Shown here: positions 42,465-52,800 of the stretch, piece after piece | Layout of the letters: every line of letters begins with the position of its first letter | Numbering within the stretch: position 1 is the stretch's first letter | From: Methanobacteriota archaeon | Lineage (GTDB): Archaea; Thermoplasmatota; Thermoplasmata; UBA10834 | Length of the DNA stretch: 56,531 nt | Direction of reading: 5' to 3' | Assembly: GCA_020347645.1 (NCBI GenBank) | Contig: CP070736.1 | Span: 396,553-453,083, forward strand | Notes under the pieces: generated by a model | Told to the model about the DNA's origin: nothing | What the model saw: only the letters and a program-made list of their open reading frames with translations | Databases searched by the model: none | Program-made: the position numbers and the translations under genes

Positions 42465-43322
42465 ATGTACATCGTCGGAGGTTCAGCGTCAAGAAGGCTC
42501 GCGAGCGAACTCGGCAGGTCTATGGAGGCAGTCATCTCTGAGGTAGATGTCACCAGATTTCCAGATGATGAGTGTTATGTCCGCATAGATGCTGACCTAG
42601 AGGGCGAGGATGTCTTGATTGCACAGACCGCCTGGCCTGACCCCAACATCGTAGAGCTGATGCTTCTTCAGGACGCAGTAAGGGAGATGAATCCCTCTTC
42701 AGTCACAGTGGTCGTTCCCTACTTCGGATATGCGCGGCAGGACAAGAAGTTCAAGGACGGCGAACCAATAAGCGCCCGAGCGCTTGCTCGCTTGATACAG
42801 ACGCAGTCGGACAGGTTCATAACCGTCGACGTTCATGCAGCCAGTGTAATTTCGTGGTTTGACAGGATACCCGCGCAAAATGTCTCCGCCCATCCACAGA
42901 TAGGCAGATTCCTGGGAGACCGCGGTGTGGAGCTAGTGTTGTCTCCGGATGAGGGCAGGTGGGAGAATGCGAAACGAGTGGCTGAGGTCGTAGGCTGCCA
43001 AGCAGACTTCCTGATAAAGGAGCGTCACGACGGAGAATCGGTGACCATGACACCAAAGTCATTAGATGCCTCAGGAAAGACTGTGGCGATAGTGGATGAT
43101 ATAATCTCGACTGGAGGCACCATAGTAAAGGCGTCTGAGCAGCTCAGGAAGCAGGGGGCCGCAAGCATAATTGCGGTTTGCACTCACGGAGTCTTTGCCA
43201 AGAACGCAATAGAGCGACTGAAGAATGTTTGCGACGAGGTTCACTCTACAGACACAATAGAGACCCCCGTGACCACGATAACGGTAGCTCCAGAAATCGC
43301 GAAAGCTATCGGAAGCGGGTGA
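42465..43322 (+). CDS. prs: Ribose-phosphate pyrophosphokinase (PRPP synthetase)
   Basis: 285 residues making PRPP from ribose 5-phosphate and ATP, for nucleotide and histidine synthesis. Landmarks: MYIVGGSASRRLASELG at the start (archaeal form), VVVPYFGYARQDKKF, VDVHAASVISWF, and the PRPP-binding loop VAIVDDIISTGGTIV. I start at ATG 42465 because the TATA box distance and the family N-terminus agree; an upstream ATG at 42441 is less likely. Confidence 0.95.
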   Translation: MYIVGGSASRRLASELGRSMEAVISEVDVTRFPDDECYVRIDADLEGEDVLIAQTAWPDPNIVELMLLQDAVREMNPSSVTVVVPYFGYARQDKKFKDGEPISARALARLIQTQSDRFITVDVHAASVISWFDRIPAQNVSAHPQIGRFLGDRGVELVLSPDEGRWENAKRVAEVVGCQADFLIKERHDGESVTMTPKSLDASGKTVAIVDDIISTGGTIVKASEQLRKQGAASIIAVCTHGVFAKNAIERLKNVCDEVHSTDTIETPVTTITVAPEIAKAIGSG

Positions 43323-43374
43323 CCGGTGAACCAAAAGCTAAAAGTACACGCCTTTGACTCTTGGGGCTGACATC

Positions 43375-44772
43375 ATGAAGAAGGCCGAGGATTTCAGCGA
43401 GTGGTACAACGAAATAGTCGAGAGGGCGAGCCTTACGGACAAGCGCTATCCAGTTAAGGGCATGAACGTCTGGACCCCGTACGGCTGGAAGATAATGCGC
43501 GCCATCGACGCCTGTATCCGTGAAGAACTCGACGCAACCGGCCACGACGAGGTCTGCTTTCCACTTCTCATTCCGGAGGACCAATTCGCAAAGGAAAAGG
43601 AGCACATCAAAGGTTTCGACGAGGAGGTCTTCTGGGTCACCCATGCGGGGCTGACGCCGCTGGATGTGAAGCTTCTTCTAAGGCCTACTAGCGAAACGGC
43701 GATGTATCCGATATTCTCACTGTGGGTCAGGTCGCACGCAGACCTCCCGATGAAGACCTATCAAATCGTAAACACCTTCAGGTATGAGACCAAGCAGACC
43801 AGAGCATTCATACGAGTCAGGGAGATTCACTTTTTCGAATCACATACGTGCCACGTGGATTACGAAGACGCTGAGAGACAGGTGAGGCAAGATTATGAGA
43901 TGCTCAGCCGCCTTGCCAGGAAGTGGTGCCTTCCTTATTTGTTACTCAAACGGACGGAGTGGGACAAGTTTCCGGGTGCAGTGTACACGGTTGGAATAGA
44001 CACAGTGCTACCCCACGGGAAGACCCTTCAGCTGGGGTCGATTCATCAGTATAGAGACAATTTCTCGAAGCCCTACGATATAAAGTATGAAGGCAACGAT
44101 GGAGAACACAGGCATGTACACCAGACCACCTTCGGCATGAGCGAGAGGCTCATAGGTGCGATCGTTGCCATCCATGGCGACGATAAGGGGCTCGTGCTGC
44201 CTCCCGATGTTGCATCGATACAGGTGGTTGTGGTGCCCGTGTTGGCAAAGGGCGCTACTGATACTGTATCGAAATCTGCCAGAGAGCTGACTAGCGAACT
44301 CGAATCGGCAGGAATCCGAGTTCATATTGACGAGCGAGACATCAGACCTGGAGCCAAATACTATGACTGGGAACTAAAGGGAGTGCCTCTCCGACTCGAA
44401 ATTGGCATGAAGGATATTGAGAAGGGCGTGGTAACTCTCGTTCGCAGGCACTGCACGGAGAAGACGCTCGTCGACAGGAAAGGCATTGCAGATGCGATTA
44501 GAGGGGTTCTCGAGGAAATTGCCGCCGACCTGCTTGCAGACGCGAGCGCAGCGATGAATGCTAATACCGTGACCGTCGATTCATTGGAAGATCTACCAGA
44601 CAAGCTGATCAAAACAGGCTGGTGTGGCAGCGAGGAATGTGGACACCGGATCGAAGACCTATCGGAGCGAGACATGATAGGCACGCCAATTGCGGATGAG
44701 GGATACAAGGGGATGTGCGTAGTCTGCGGAAAACCCACTACTACTCCCGTCTTTATTGCCAAGGCGATGTGA
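43375..44772 (+). CDS. proS: Prolyl-tRNA synthetase, archaeal/eukaryotic type
   Basis: 465 residues of class II synthetase. Visible are the LLRPTSETAMYPIFSLWVR motif 2 region, FRYETKQTRAFIRVREIHFFE, LQLGSIHQYRDNFSKPYDI, and the anticodon-binding domain (VPVLAKGATDTV, DERDIRPGAKYYDWELKG). A C-terminal zinc-binding segment with GWCGSEECGHRI and GMCVVCGKP marks the archaeal/eukaryotic class, which lacks the bacterial editing insertion. ATG 43375 begins MKKAEDFSEWYNEIV; a TTG at 43354 is less likely. Confidence 0.96.
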   Translation: MKKAEDFSEWYNEIVERASLTDKRYPVKGMNVWTPYGWKIMRAIDACIREELDATGHDEVCFPLLIPEDQFAKEKEHIKGFDEEVFWVTHAGLTPLDVKLLLRPTSETAMYPIFSLWVRSHADLPMKTYQIVNTFRYETKQTRAFIRVREIHFFESHTCHVDYEDAERQVRQDYEMLSRLARKWCLPYLLLKRTEWDKFPGAVYTVGIDTVLPHGKTLQLGSIHQYRDNFSKPYDIKYEGNDGEHRHVHQTTFGMSERLIGAIVAIHGDDKGLVLPPDVASIQVVVVPVLAKGATDTVSKSARELTSELESAGIRVHIDERDIRPGAKYYDWELKGVPLRLEIGMKDIEKGVVTLVRRHCTEKTLVDRKGIADAIRGVLEEIAADLLADASAAMNANTVTVDSLEDLPDKLIKTGWCGSEECGHRIEDLSERDMIGTPIADEGYKGMCVVCGKPTTTPVFIAKAM

Positions 44773-44839
44773 CGATAGCATCGTCTTCACGGAAATCTCA
44801 TAAGATCCGACTGTGTCTGCATACAGAGAATCTACGCTT

Positions 44840-45070
44840 CTAGGCCCTGGAGGGTTTCTTTTTCCTGAACAGCAAGATGCCGACAATGCCGAAGGCTATC
44901 AAGGGGGCATAGATGGTGTAAATGCCGATGTTGCCTCTGTCGAATGGATACCATGTGTCGTATGTTACTGCCCATCCCCAGTAGACTGCGATTCCTGCTG
45001 CTAGAAGAATAACGAAGAAGGCGAACGCTGCCTTTCTTTGAAATTCAGCGCCTTCATCTTCTGCCATCAT
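44840..45070 (-). CDS. Small membrane protein, two transmembrane helices
   Basis: 76 residues. A short charged N-terminus is followed by two hydrophobic helices (AAFAFFVILLAAGIAVYWGWA and TIYAPLIAFGIVGILLF) and a KKKPSRA tail on the cytoplasmic side. No family recognised. ATG 45070 is 25 bases from a TATA box (minus-strand AATTTATA, 45091-45098), so it is probably leaderless and transcribed apart from the ABC operon that ends 195 bases upstream. Confidence 0.7.
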   Translation of the reverse strand: MMAEDEGAEFQRKAAFAFFVILLAAGIAVYWGWAVTYDTWYPFDRGNIGIYTIYAPLIAFGIVGILLFRKKKPSRA

Positions 45071-45090
45071 CGCGGCCAACGATTTGGCTG

Positions 45091-45098
45091 TATAAATT
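45091..45098 (-). promoter_or_regulatory. TATA box of the small membrane protein gene
   Basis: AATTTATA on the minus strand, 25 bases before ATG 45070. Confidence 0.55.
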
Positions 45099-45274
45099 GA
45101 TTTGCCTCTCTGAAAACTGCAGCATAGACTGTCTATCCATCACCAATCGATTGGCCGAACCATCACAGGGCTCATAATCTAGTAGCTGCACGCCTATGCG
45201 CATTGGGGAAGCATTCTCTCACATTCAAGAATGAAACTCCAACGGCATGAATCCTTTGGCGTCGGTTTATGGCT

Positions 45275-46033
45275 TCAGCTCAACTCCTTCTCTCTCAGCA
45301 AATAGGCCCCAAGAACTAGGCAAGATAATGTCAATCCCACTATCACAGCCACTGAACCTCCGAAGCTTGACGCGTCGAAGGTGCTAATGCTGCCGTGGTC
45401 GACCCATTCGGACCCCATGCTTCGCAGGTAGTGCTTGATAGATGCCTTCTGAATTGCACCGGGAATCGATCCTATGAACCCTTCCCATATAAATGCATAG
45501 AAGAGTCCGAAAAAGACGGGTTTCGTGAACAGGACGCTCGCCGCCAGGAACAGGGACGAATAGACGATTGAGCCAAGAACAACGAGAGCAATGAACTCGA
45601 AGTACATCTCCAGAGCATCTCCACTCACATCGTGTTGGAGGAAGAAACTCAGGAATCCAGCGGTGGTTATAATGACCATTGAACCGGAGACTGCTAATGA
45701 CAACGGCAGATAGTAACCAATGTACGCGAATGAACGGTCCAGAGGCGCGGTGGCCACGTGCGTGATGCTCTTGTTGTCAATCTCATCACGGATCAGGGAC
45801 GAACCGAAGATCATCGCCATGACTGGCATGAAGAAGAAGAGTATCAGAACGTCCATCATATTGGCGCCTTCCGCGAGAGCGTCCACGTCTTGACCTCCGG
45901 CGTAGGCCATTACTGCTGTCACAAACAACAGTACAAGTACTGTTATCACCGCCTTTCGGCTGAACAGCAAGCCTCTGAGAGAATGAAGCGTTAGAGCGTA
46001 TATCCCATTTGCAGTCTTCTTAAGATTGGTCAA
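45275..46033 (-). CDS. ABC-2 type transporter permease (second pair)
   Basis: About 252 residues with six hydrophobic segments in the ABC-2 layout. A first helix (AVITVLVLLFVTAVMAYA) and extracytoplasmic loop are followed by VLILFFFMPVMAMIFGSSLI and the IRDEIDNKSITHVATAPL coupling segment, then three to four more helices. I chose TTG 46033, directly after the ATPase stop; the frame continues to 46078 inside the ATPase gene, so ATG 46078 with overlap is also possible. Co-encoded with the preceding ATPase. Confidence 0.85.
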   Translation of the reverse strand: MTNLKKTANGIYALTLHSLRGLLFSRKAVITVLVLLFVTAVMAYAGGQDVDALAEGANMMDVLILFFFMPVMAMIFGSSLIRDEIDNKSITHVATAPLDRSFAYIGYYLPLSLAVSGSMVIITTAGFLSFFLQHDVSGDALEMYFEFIALVVLGSIVYSSLFLAASVLFTKPVFFGLFYAFIWEGFIGSIPGAIQKASIKHYLRSMGSEWVDHGSISTFDASSFGGSVAVIVGLTLSCLVLGAYLLREKELS

Positions 46034-46034
46034 A

Positions 46035-46985
46035 TCAGCGCCCCACAAGGTATTTGAAGATAGCCTCCAAGTTGTCATCCAGGCTGTACATGCTAATCAC
46101 GCTGCAGTTCGTCTGTCCAACAAGAGCCGGCAATTCATTGAAGAAATCATCGGGTTGTAAGACCTGCACCGTTATGCCGCTTCTATCGACATTGAATGCA
46201 ACCGATACGATGTAGTCCTTATCGAGGAGCGCCTTGGCAAGTGAGCTGATTCCGTCCCCCTCAATCACTATGTTGTGCGGGTGTTTGTCGATCAGTGCTC
46301 TGATCTCAGATATATCTCCCGAAGCTACCGTACGTCCCTTGTATATCAGAGCCACGTTGTGGGTCATCCTCTCGATTTCAAACAAGACATGGGAGCTTAC
46401 TATCACATCGTGACCTTGTTCCTTATTCAGACGTTTCGTAAGGTCAATGAGGTCCTTTCGGACTATAGGGTCCGTTCCACTCAGAGGCTCATCTAGAATC
46501 ACCAGTTGTGGGTCATGAATGAGCGCCCCTGCGATCTTCATCCTCTGCTTCATCCCCTTGCTGTACCCTCCTGTTCTTCTGTCAAGCGCGTGCGTCATCT
46601 CGACCAGCTTTGCAGTCTCCTCAATGCGTTTGGAGAGGGCCGCTCCTTCCATCGCATGCAGGTGCCCAATCAAGGATAGAAATTGCCTGCCGGTCGAATC
46701 CGCGGGCAGGGACTCGTAGTCGGGACAGAATCCGATTTCGGAATGCAGCTTCGAGTTGCGCCATGGAATTTGTCCGAGGACTGAAATCGTTCCTGTGTTT
46801 GGCTTGATCAGACCCAACACGAGTTTGAAGAATGTACTCTTACCGGATCCGTTAGGACCAACAACACCAGTCACGCCGTGTTTGATCTCCAGGTTGAAGT
46901 TGTTCAGGCCTATGACTTCGCCGTACCACTTGCCGAGAGCCTCGCCGACGATAACGCAGTCGGCTCCGCCTGCGGACTCCGTCAT
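46035..46985 (-). CDS. ABC transporter ATP-binding protein (second pair)
   Basis: 316 residues. Walker A GPNGSGKST, signature GYSKGMKQRM, Walker B LVILDEPLSGTDP and the H-loop in VSSHVLFEIERM. The Q-loop region is IGFCPDYESLPAD. It carries a C-terminal ~90-residue extension typical of drug or lipid ABC-2 exporters of the NosF/CcmA class. The start overlaps the preceding permease stop by four bases, so all four transporter genes are translated as one series. Confidence 0.92.
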   Translation of the reverse strand: MTESAGGADCVIVGEALGKWYGEVIGLNNFNLEIKHGVTGVVGPNGSGKSTFFKLVLGLIKPNTGTISVLGQIPWRNSKLHSEIGFCPDYESLPADSTGRQFLSLIGHLHAMEGAALSKRIEETAKLVEMTHALDRRTGGYSKGMKQRMKIAGALIHDPQLVILDEPLSGTDPIVRKDLIDLTKRLNKEQGHDVIVSSHVLFEIERMTHNVALIYKGRTVASGDISEIRALIDKHPHNIVIEGDGISSLAKALLDKDYIVSVAFNVDRSGITVQVLQPDDFFNELPALVGQTNCSVISMYSLDDNLEAIFKYLVGR

Positions 46986-47803
46986 TTTCCCACCGCCTGT
47001 CTGGTTATCTTGACGTACACAACGACTGATGGTAAGACGATGAACAGGGTTATCAGGGCAGCAAGCGCTCCCTTGTTTATGAAGCTCGGGAGTGCTTCAC
47101 CGAAGATCCAGTCGAATGAATATGATAGAGAATCTATCGGACTTATGATGCGCCATCCCTGTGCGAACCCCGCGAATACTTCAGCGATTATGGTCAAGAC
47201 AAAGAATGACATAAATGTTCCAACGGCAGCATAACTCTTCCTCCTGGTAAATGAAGACATCATTATCCCATACGGGACGTAGAAGACCGTCGCGAGTGCC
47301 CCAGCCCCGATGGTTCGTCCAATGACCGTCAAGCTATGCCAGTAATCATTTCCGCTCTGAGTTAGAGTTGCTGTTACAGCTATTAGCAAGGGCGGAATTA
47401 GGCATAACAGGCTCATCAGCAGCAGCGCCCCACCGGTCTTCCCAGCAATATAGTCCCTCGATTTCAGCGCACGACTGAAGTAGAGGACGAATGAATTGCT
47501 GGACAAATCCTCCGATATCAAGTCTGAGGTAACGACTGCGGCAAGTAGCAGGGCGAAAATGGCAAGGATGAGACTATCGAGGCTTGAGTTCATATCGCTC
47601 GCCTCCAGCCTCTCATGTGGCGCAAAGACTACGGATATCAGCGGGAATGCAAACACGATAAAGAAGCCGATTACAAGAAGGATTATCACTCCTGGTGATT
47701 TCATCCCGTGATTGATGACGCTCCTGAAGATCACGTATACGCGCAGGTTCTGAGCGCTCCTCTCCCCTTTCCAGGGACGGTACTGGATGGGGCTAATTCC
47801 CAT
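46982..47803 (-). CDS. ABC-2 type transporter permease (first pair)
   Basis: 273 residues with about six membrane helices (GVIILLVIGFFIVFAFPLIS first), an extracytoplasmic loop and the DLISEDLSSNSFVLYFSRAL coupling segment. It starts inside the end of the upstream ATPase (11-base overlap). It is related in plan, but not closely in sequence, to the permease at 45275, suggesting either a heterodimeric exporter or two transporters made together. Confidence 0.9.
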   Translation of the reverse strand: MGISPIQYRPWKGERSAQNLRVYVIFRSVINHGMKSPGVIILLVIGFFIVFAFPLISVVFAPHERLEASDMNSSLDSLILAIFALLLAAVVTSDLISEDLSSNSFVLYFSRALKSRDYIAGKTGGALLLMSLLCLIPPLLIAVTATLTQSGNDYWHSLTVIGRTIGAGALATVFYVPYGIMMSSFTRRKSYAAVGTFMSFFVLTIIAEVFAGFAQGWRIISPIDSLSYSFDWIFGEALPSFINKGALAALITLFIVLPSVVVYVKITRQAVGK

Positions 47804-48776
47804 CTTTGGACTCCCCCTCGAACGACCTCAGGAATACCTCCTCTAGGTCGAGTTTCTCTGGCCGGTAGCTCCTTATTTGGATGCCTCTCTCGCTAGCTAG
47901 CCGAAAAATGGCCTTGCCGTCTTCGCATCCGCTTACAAGCAAAGACGCCTGCATGTCCCCCTCATTCTTTCTCTCCAAAACATTGCAGATTTCTTCCATT
48001 GAACGGACGTAGCTCTCAATGGCTCTGACATCGCCTCTCACAGTGAGAGTGTGAACCCCCTCCTCGCCTGCTACCAGAGATTGGGTCTTGCCGGCACGTA
48101 TGAGCCTTCCGTTGCTGATTATGACGATGTAGTCGCATACGCGCTCCACCTCCTGCAGTATATGCGAAGACACAACAACAGTCTTATCGGCGAGGCCTAT
48201 CCTTCGTATCAGATCGAGCATCTCTTCCCGGCCCTGGGGGTCCATGCCGCTCGTCGGCTCGTCGAGAAAGAGCAGGGAGGGGTCGTGAACAATTGCCTGC
48301 GCGAGCTTGACTCTCTGCTTCATGCCTGTGGAATAGGACTTAATCAAACGGTATCGCTCCTCGCCTAATCCCACGAAATCCAAGACTTCATGACCTCTCT
48401 GCATCGCATCGCGAGGCGTCATTCCCGATATCTGTGCCATGTATGAAACGAGCTCAACAGCATTGAGTGAAGAAATAAGGCAGTCGTGTTCGGGCATATA
48501 ACCGACATTATCTCTGATTCGTAGGCTTTGCGAGCGCGAATCCAGGCCGCCAACAAGAATGGATCCGGCCTCCGGCTGGAGTAGGCCCAAAGAGGCTTTG
48601 ATGAATGTGCTCTTCCCCGCGCCGTTCGGTCCCAACAGACCTACTGACTCTCGTGGTATGCTGGCGGTGAAACCATCCAATGCGGTCACCTGACCGAACC
48701 GCACAGTGACGCGCTGCGCCTCTAGCGGGTGATCTGAGGTCAGTTCGCGCACGCTGGCATCCGAGATTCGCGGCAT
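47793..48776 (-). CDS. ABC transporter ATP-binding protein (first pair)
   Basis: 327 residues from ATG 48776, which has GGAGG seven bases upstream; the frame continues to 48812 without a site. Walker A GPNGAGKST, signature SYSTGMKQRV, Walker B LLFLDEPTSGMDP, H-loop VSSHILQEVERV. The C-terminal extension ends with KLDLEEVFLRSFEG, usual in ABC-2 exporters. It heads the four-gene transporter operon and diverges from the GOLD-like membrane protein gene. Confidence 0.93.
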   Translation of the reverse strand: MPRISDASVRELTSDHPLEAQRVTVRFGQVTALDGFTASIPRESVGLLGPNGAGKSTFIKASLGLLQPEAGSILVGGLDSRSQSLRIRDNVGYMPEHDCLISSLNAVELVSYMAQISGMTPRDAMQRGHEVLDFVGLGEERYRLIKSYSTGMKQRVKLAQAIVHDPSLLFLDEPTSGMDPQGREEMLDLIRRIGLADKTVVVSSHILQEVERVCDYIVIISNGRLIRAGKTQSLVAGEEGVHTLTVRGDVRAIESYVRSMEEICNVLERKNEGDMQASLLVSGCEDGKAIFRLASERGIQIRSYRPEKLDLEEVFLRSFEGESKDGN

Positions 48777-49049
48777 CAAGGTTCCTCCGAGGCGTCTTCG
48801 GCGATCCATCACTAAGACTTTCTGCAGGCCTCAACAGTCGTACCCTGTATTTCGGCTCGCATGATAATTCGCAGACATCTCTTTTCCATGGGCAAGGGAA
48901 CCTGAGGAATAAATGCCTTTTGTTCGATTGAAGCGACGAAATTCGTAATCCTCTAGGCGACAGCATTTGTGATCCGATACAACTTTCTCTTTCAGACCGT
49001 AACAACTAAGGTATGAAGTTACAATATTTTTGTTGGAGGAGGTATGAAG

Positions 49050-49586
49050 ATGCTCGCACGGAGAATATCTGCGCTGTTTGCGAGCATTGCTATACTCACA
49101 CTTCTCACAATTGCAGATACAAATGCCAATGCTTACGAGGTTATGGATTTCGTAATGGATTCATTGGTGCTTCATGTGGACGAGGTCTTCGCAGTATCCA
49201 TGTATATCAGCGACGAAAATGTTTTGATAGAATGCTATTTCGTTGTTGAACCCTCGACTGGGCTGTCCACGTGGATCAAGACTCCAGACGATACTATCCT
49301 GGAGGGACCTGAGGCTACTGAGATGATAAGCGGCGGCTATGGCTACGAAATCGATGGTTTGGGAAGATACATCGTCGTATGGGAGAACACGGGCGCCTCA
49401 GATGCGAACCTTAACTATGCCATAGTAATGAGTCTGCTCCCGCCCGAAACCGGAACGGCAAATGATGAGTCTCTCCTAGTTGCGATCGTCGCCTTAGGGT
49501 CGGGAATTGCCGTCGAGACAGCCATCCTATTTAGGATGTTGCGTAGACTAGAAACCGATTCGCAACCTCCAAGAGCTACGACATAA
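49050..49586 (+). CDS. Single-pass membrane protein with GOLD/p24-like extracytoplasmic domain
   Basis: 178 residues from ATG 49050, seven bases after GGAGGAGG; the ATG at 49044 is too close to that site. A signal peptide (LFASIAILTLLTIADTNANA) leads to a ~95-residue beta domain, then a transmembrane helix (LLVAIVALGSGIAVETAILF) with RMLRRLE on the cytoplasmic side. The beta domain ends GLGRYIVVWENTGASDANLNYAIVM, which looks like the G-x-Y-x-V-x-x-x-N strand-turn of GOLD domains in eukaryotic p24 (emp24) cargo receptors; the overall layout is the same. This match is by eye and only moderately sure. It diverges from the ABC-2 operon. Confidence 0.7.
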   Translation: MLARRISALFASIAILTLLTIADTNANAYEVMDFVMDSLVLHVDEVFAVSMYISDENVLIECYFVVEPSTGLSTWIKTPDDTILEGPEATEMISGGYGYEIDGLGRYIVVWENTGASDANLNYAIVMSLLPPETGTANDESLLVAIVALGSGIAVETAILFRMLRRLETDSQPPRATT

Positions 49587-49857
49587 GAGATAGCAGAAGA
49601 GAAGATGCGATATGATGCAATCAGAGCTCGAAGGCTCTTGATCGTTTCCTCTGAGAAGGAAAGTCCCTCGATACAAAGATGTTGTTCGCCCTCCCGCTCG
49701 AATCGTGGAAGTCATCTGCCGTCAAATCGTACGGAGATATGGGCAGAGGTGAGAGTCATTCCCGGAGAACCAGGCTTGAAGGCCGAAGTCTAGCTGATCC
49801 GCAAAGTCTACGGCATCGGCCTTATCCAATGGCTTCCAAGCCTCTGATAAGTTCCGC
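49587..49857. other. 271-base gap; nothing recognised
   Basis: Short frames on both strands look random. This region lies between two convergent genes and shows no clear T-rich terminator. Confidence 0.35.
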
Positions 49858-52800
49858 CTACACGCGCCGTCGTGCCTGTACCAAAGCCCCAGCTGCGAGG
49901 ACTGCAATACCGCTCATGGTCACTGTGGCCGCTATCAGCATTGCAGAAGAGCCAAGGTCTGAATTCAAGCCCGTTTCACTGTCTGTCCAGGTCATGGACA
50001 GGTCCTTCGATTCTTCGGCAAGGGAGTCTTCTATGCTCGTTGAGGATGGATATCCTGATATTGATGATTCGACCGCTGGTTCTGTGACGTTGAACTCTAG
50101 CCAAGGCGCCCCGTGGTACAGCAACCCTCCACCGCGCGGGTTGTCGAACACGTGCGGTCCCGAGATGGTTAGTATCTTTTCCCCGCTATCGTAACTGATT
50201 TGCCCGCTTGGCAAAGCATTGAGAATGCTCGCTCCTGGCTCCATCTCTCCCAGGTACCGTATAGCGTCGTAGTCTGACGTGTCGCCTCCCCATACGTTCT
50301 TGATTGCATTCTTGTCGACGACTTGCCCGTAGTATCCCACGATGTCAGTGCCGTGCGGAAGCTCTATGACTAGCTCAGCATAATCTGGGAGCGTGAGTGC
50401 CCACGGGGTGCCTTCATACACTCTTTCCAACGAGTATGCAGGATCCCCGGAATTCCAACTTTGGTAGGTCAGATAGTAGTAAGGCGTGAACTGCGAATCT
50501 GGATGACTCTGGCTCGCCGGGAGGTAGTCGGCACCTGTCGCCTCCCAGGCCCACGCGCCAGGCGCCCCTGTCGTCATTGTGCTGGCATTTGATTTGACAG
50601 AACGTAGGCTCCATTGGCAAACGGTATCCATTACGACATTGGATTTGTCTTCCGAATAGTCCACCGTCATGTTGAAGTCCTCGAAGAATGCTTGGTGTGG
50701 AGATATTCCCGTCTCAAGAAGCCATCTCGTCATCAATATCTCGTAACCCGCAGAGATGTGAGCTATCTGGAGATTCACAGTCGTGCCATCGCTTGTCAAC
50801 CTCATCATTGTCGCCAGATCGAGATAGATGTACTCGTAGGCATTGTAGATATCCAGTCTGTCATTGCCTTCGACATCGAGCCAGGTCCTCCAATCTGCGA
50901 CGTAAGATGCTTCGTTCGATGCCCACCAATCGGCGGGGATGGCTCCTGTAGGCAGGTTCAGCCATTCCTCGGCGGCAGCCCTGTTCATTGTCACTTCGTA
51001 AAGCGTAGCCATCCAATAGCCGTCAGTATCCTCGGCAAAGTCATCCCCTGGCCAGTCCGGATGGTCTCCCCATGTTGGGATCCAATACCCCTCCCACCAT
51101 CCTCCAGTGTAGGGGTGGATGTAGTTGAAGTTGATATGAACGGAGGCTTCGGCTCCTACGATCTCCGGGCCAAATGTGGGCATGAATTCAGGAGCACTGA
51201 CATTTACGAAATCGATATCGACAGCCGTGATGTTCCATCTGTACGGCGCGTAAATCGTTCCTTGATCGTTGTTGCCGTTTGGATTCGCGCTCATCGAGTA
51301 GAGATATGTCACACTCCCTGGATCTGATGTAAGCAATCGCTCAGTGTCCCAGGTGATGCTGTTCACCCTCCAATCCCAGAAACCATGCCAGGGTTCCTCA
51401 AACATGTCGTATATCCTGTATGTGATGAAGGAAGTGACGAGTGCGGTCACCTCGATTCCTAGTTCGTCCGTTAGCGCGGCGTCTTCGCTGTCGACGACAG
51501 TTACGGTCTGAAGTCCAATCTCGGATAGAGAGAGATCGGTGAAAGAATGCGACCCAAAGTCGACGGCAGGAACGAATTCGTAGTTCTCCGGAAGGACTGC
51601 GTACGTGCTAGTATCAGATGTGTCAAACGAGACTACACCGTCATACTCCTCAAACAATTCGCCATACTGATGATATGCAGATACGGTTATCCCGAAGGTT
51701 TCGTTTTCCATTGCTGTCGATGGTCCGAAGATGGCAAGCATATCTGCCACCAAGTCTTCGATGACTATGTCTTCTTGGCTGCCTTTCTTGGTCGCGTCGG
51801 ACGTGTCTTCAGCCGTGACGTTGAAGTTGCCTGGATCGTCGAACATCACCGAATCGGTGAAGGTTCGGACGCCAGCGTCCGCAAGGATGAAGGTGTAATC
51901 GTCGGGCAGAACATGCAAACCAGTTGCGTTTGTTGAGAATGTTATCTCACCAACATAATTTTCGAAAATGGAGTTGTATTGATCATATGCTGTCACAGTG
52001 ACTGAGGAGTAGTTGTTCTCCCACATATTCTCTATGTCTGTAACCGTGAAGCGATCGAGCATAGGTAGCTCTCCTACAACCCAAGCCTCAAGCATTCCGG
52101 TTATCGATGGGTCCATCGTGTCGTTGCCCCAGATAGTGAAGTATCCTTGCGCCGTGAAGTTGATGACAGTGCTCGCTTCAGGCTCTCCTGGCAAGAAGAC
52201 GATGTCTTCTGGAAGCTCGACCTCTCCGCTCCTGTTCGTTTCGAAAGTTACTGTTCCATCGTATGTCATGAAGACACGGTCGTATTGATCGTATACTGTT
52301 ACTATCATGACCTGATCCGTTTCCACCTGGGCGGGGTCGTCGACTCCTGTCAACAGGAAATGGTCTGCGGCAGCTGCAGCGAGGACGGTCTGTGAAGACT
52401 CCCCAGACGCTTCGGGCATGTCTACGTCGCTCACGTTCACGGTGTGTAGTCCTTGGGTGCTGAATGTCACGCTGAAGCTCTGAACTCCGTTCATCCCAGG
52501 GTCGAATGGAGAGTCAGATGGCAGTTCTGCGCCGCTGTCATTCGATTCAAATCTCACTGTTCCATCGTAGTCTGTGAAGACTTCGTCCCACTGGTTGTAG
52601 GCTGTAACAGTGATTTCCGTAGGCTCAGCGGCGATCACATCGTCGCCTGAGAAGGCCACCTCAAAAGAGGCGATTTGCGCACTCTCCTGAACCACGATGT
52701 CGCTTTGAGTGCCAGAGATTGTTGCATCGTCCACGTCCACGGCTGTCAAGTAGTGGGTAGCCAGATGGGTCACTGGGTCGACTGTGTTGAAAGCGGCCTG

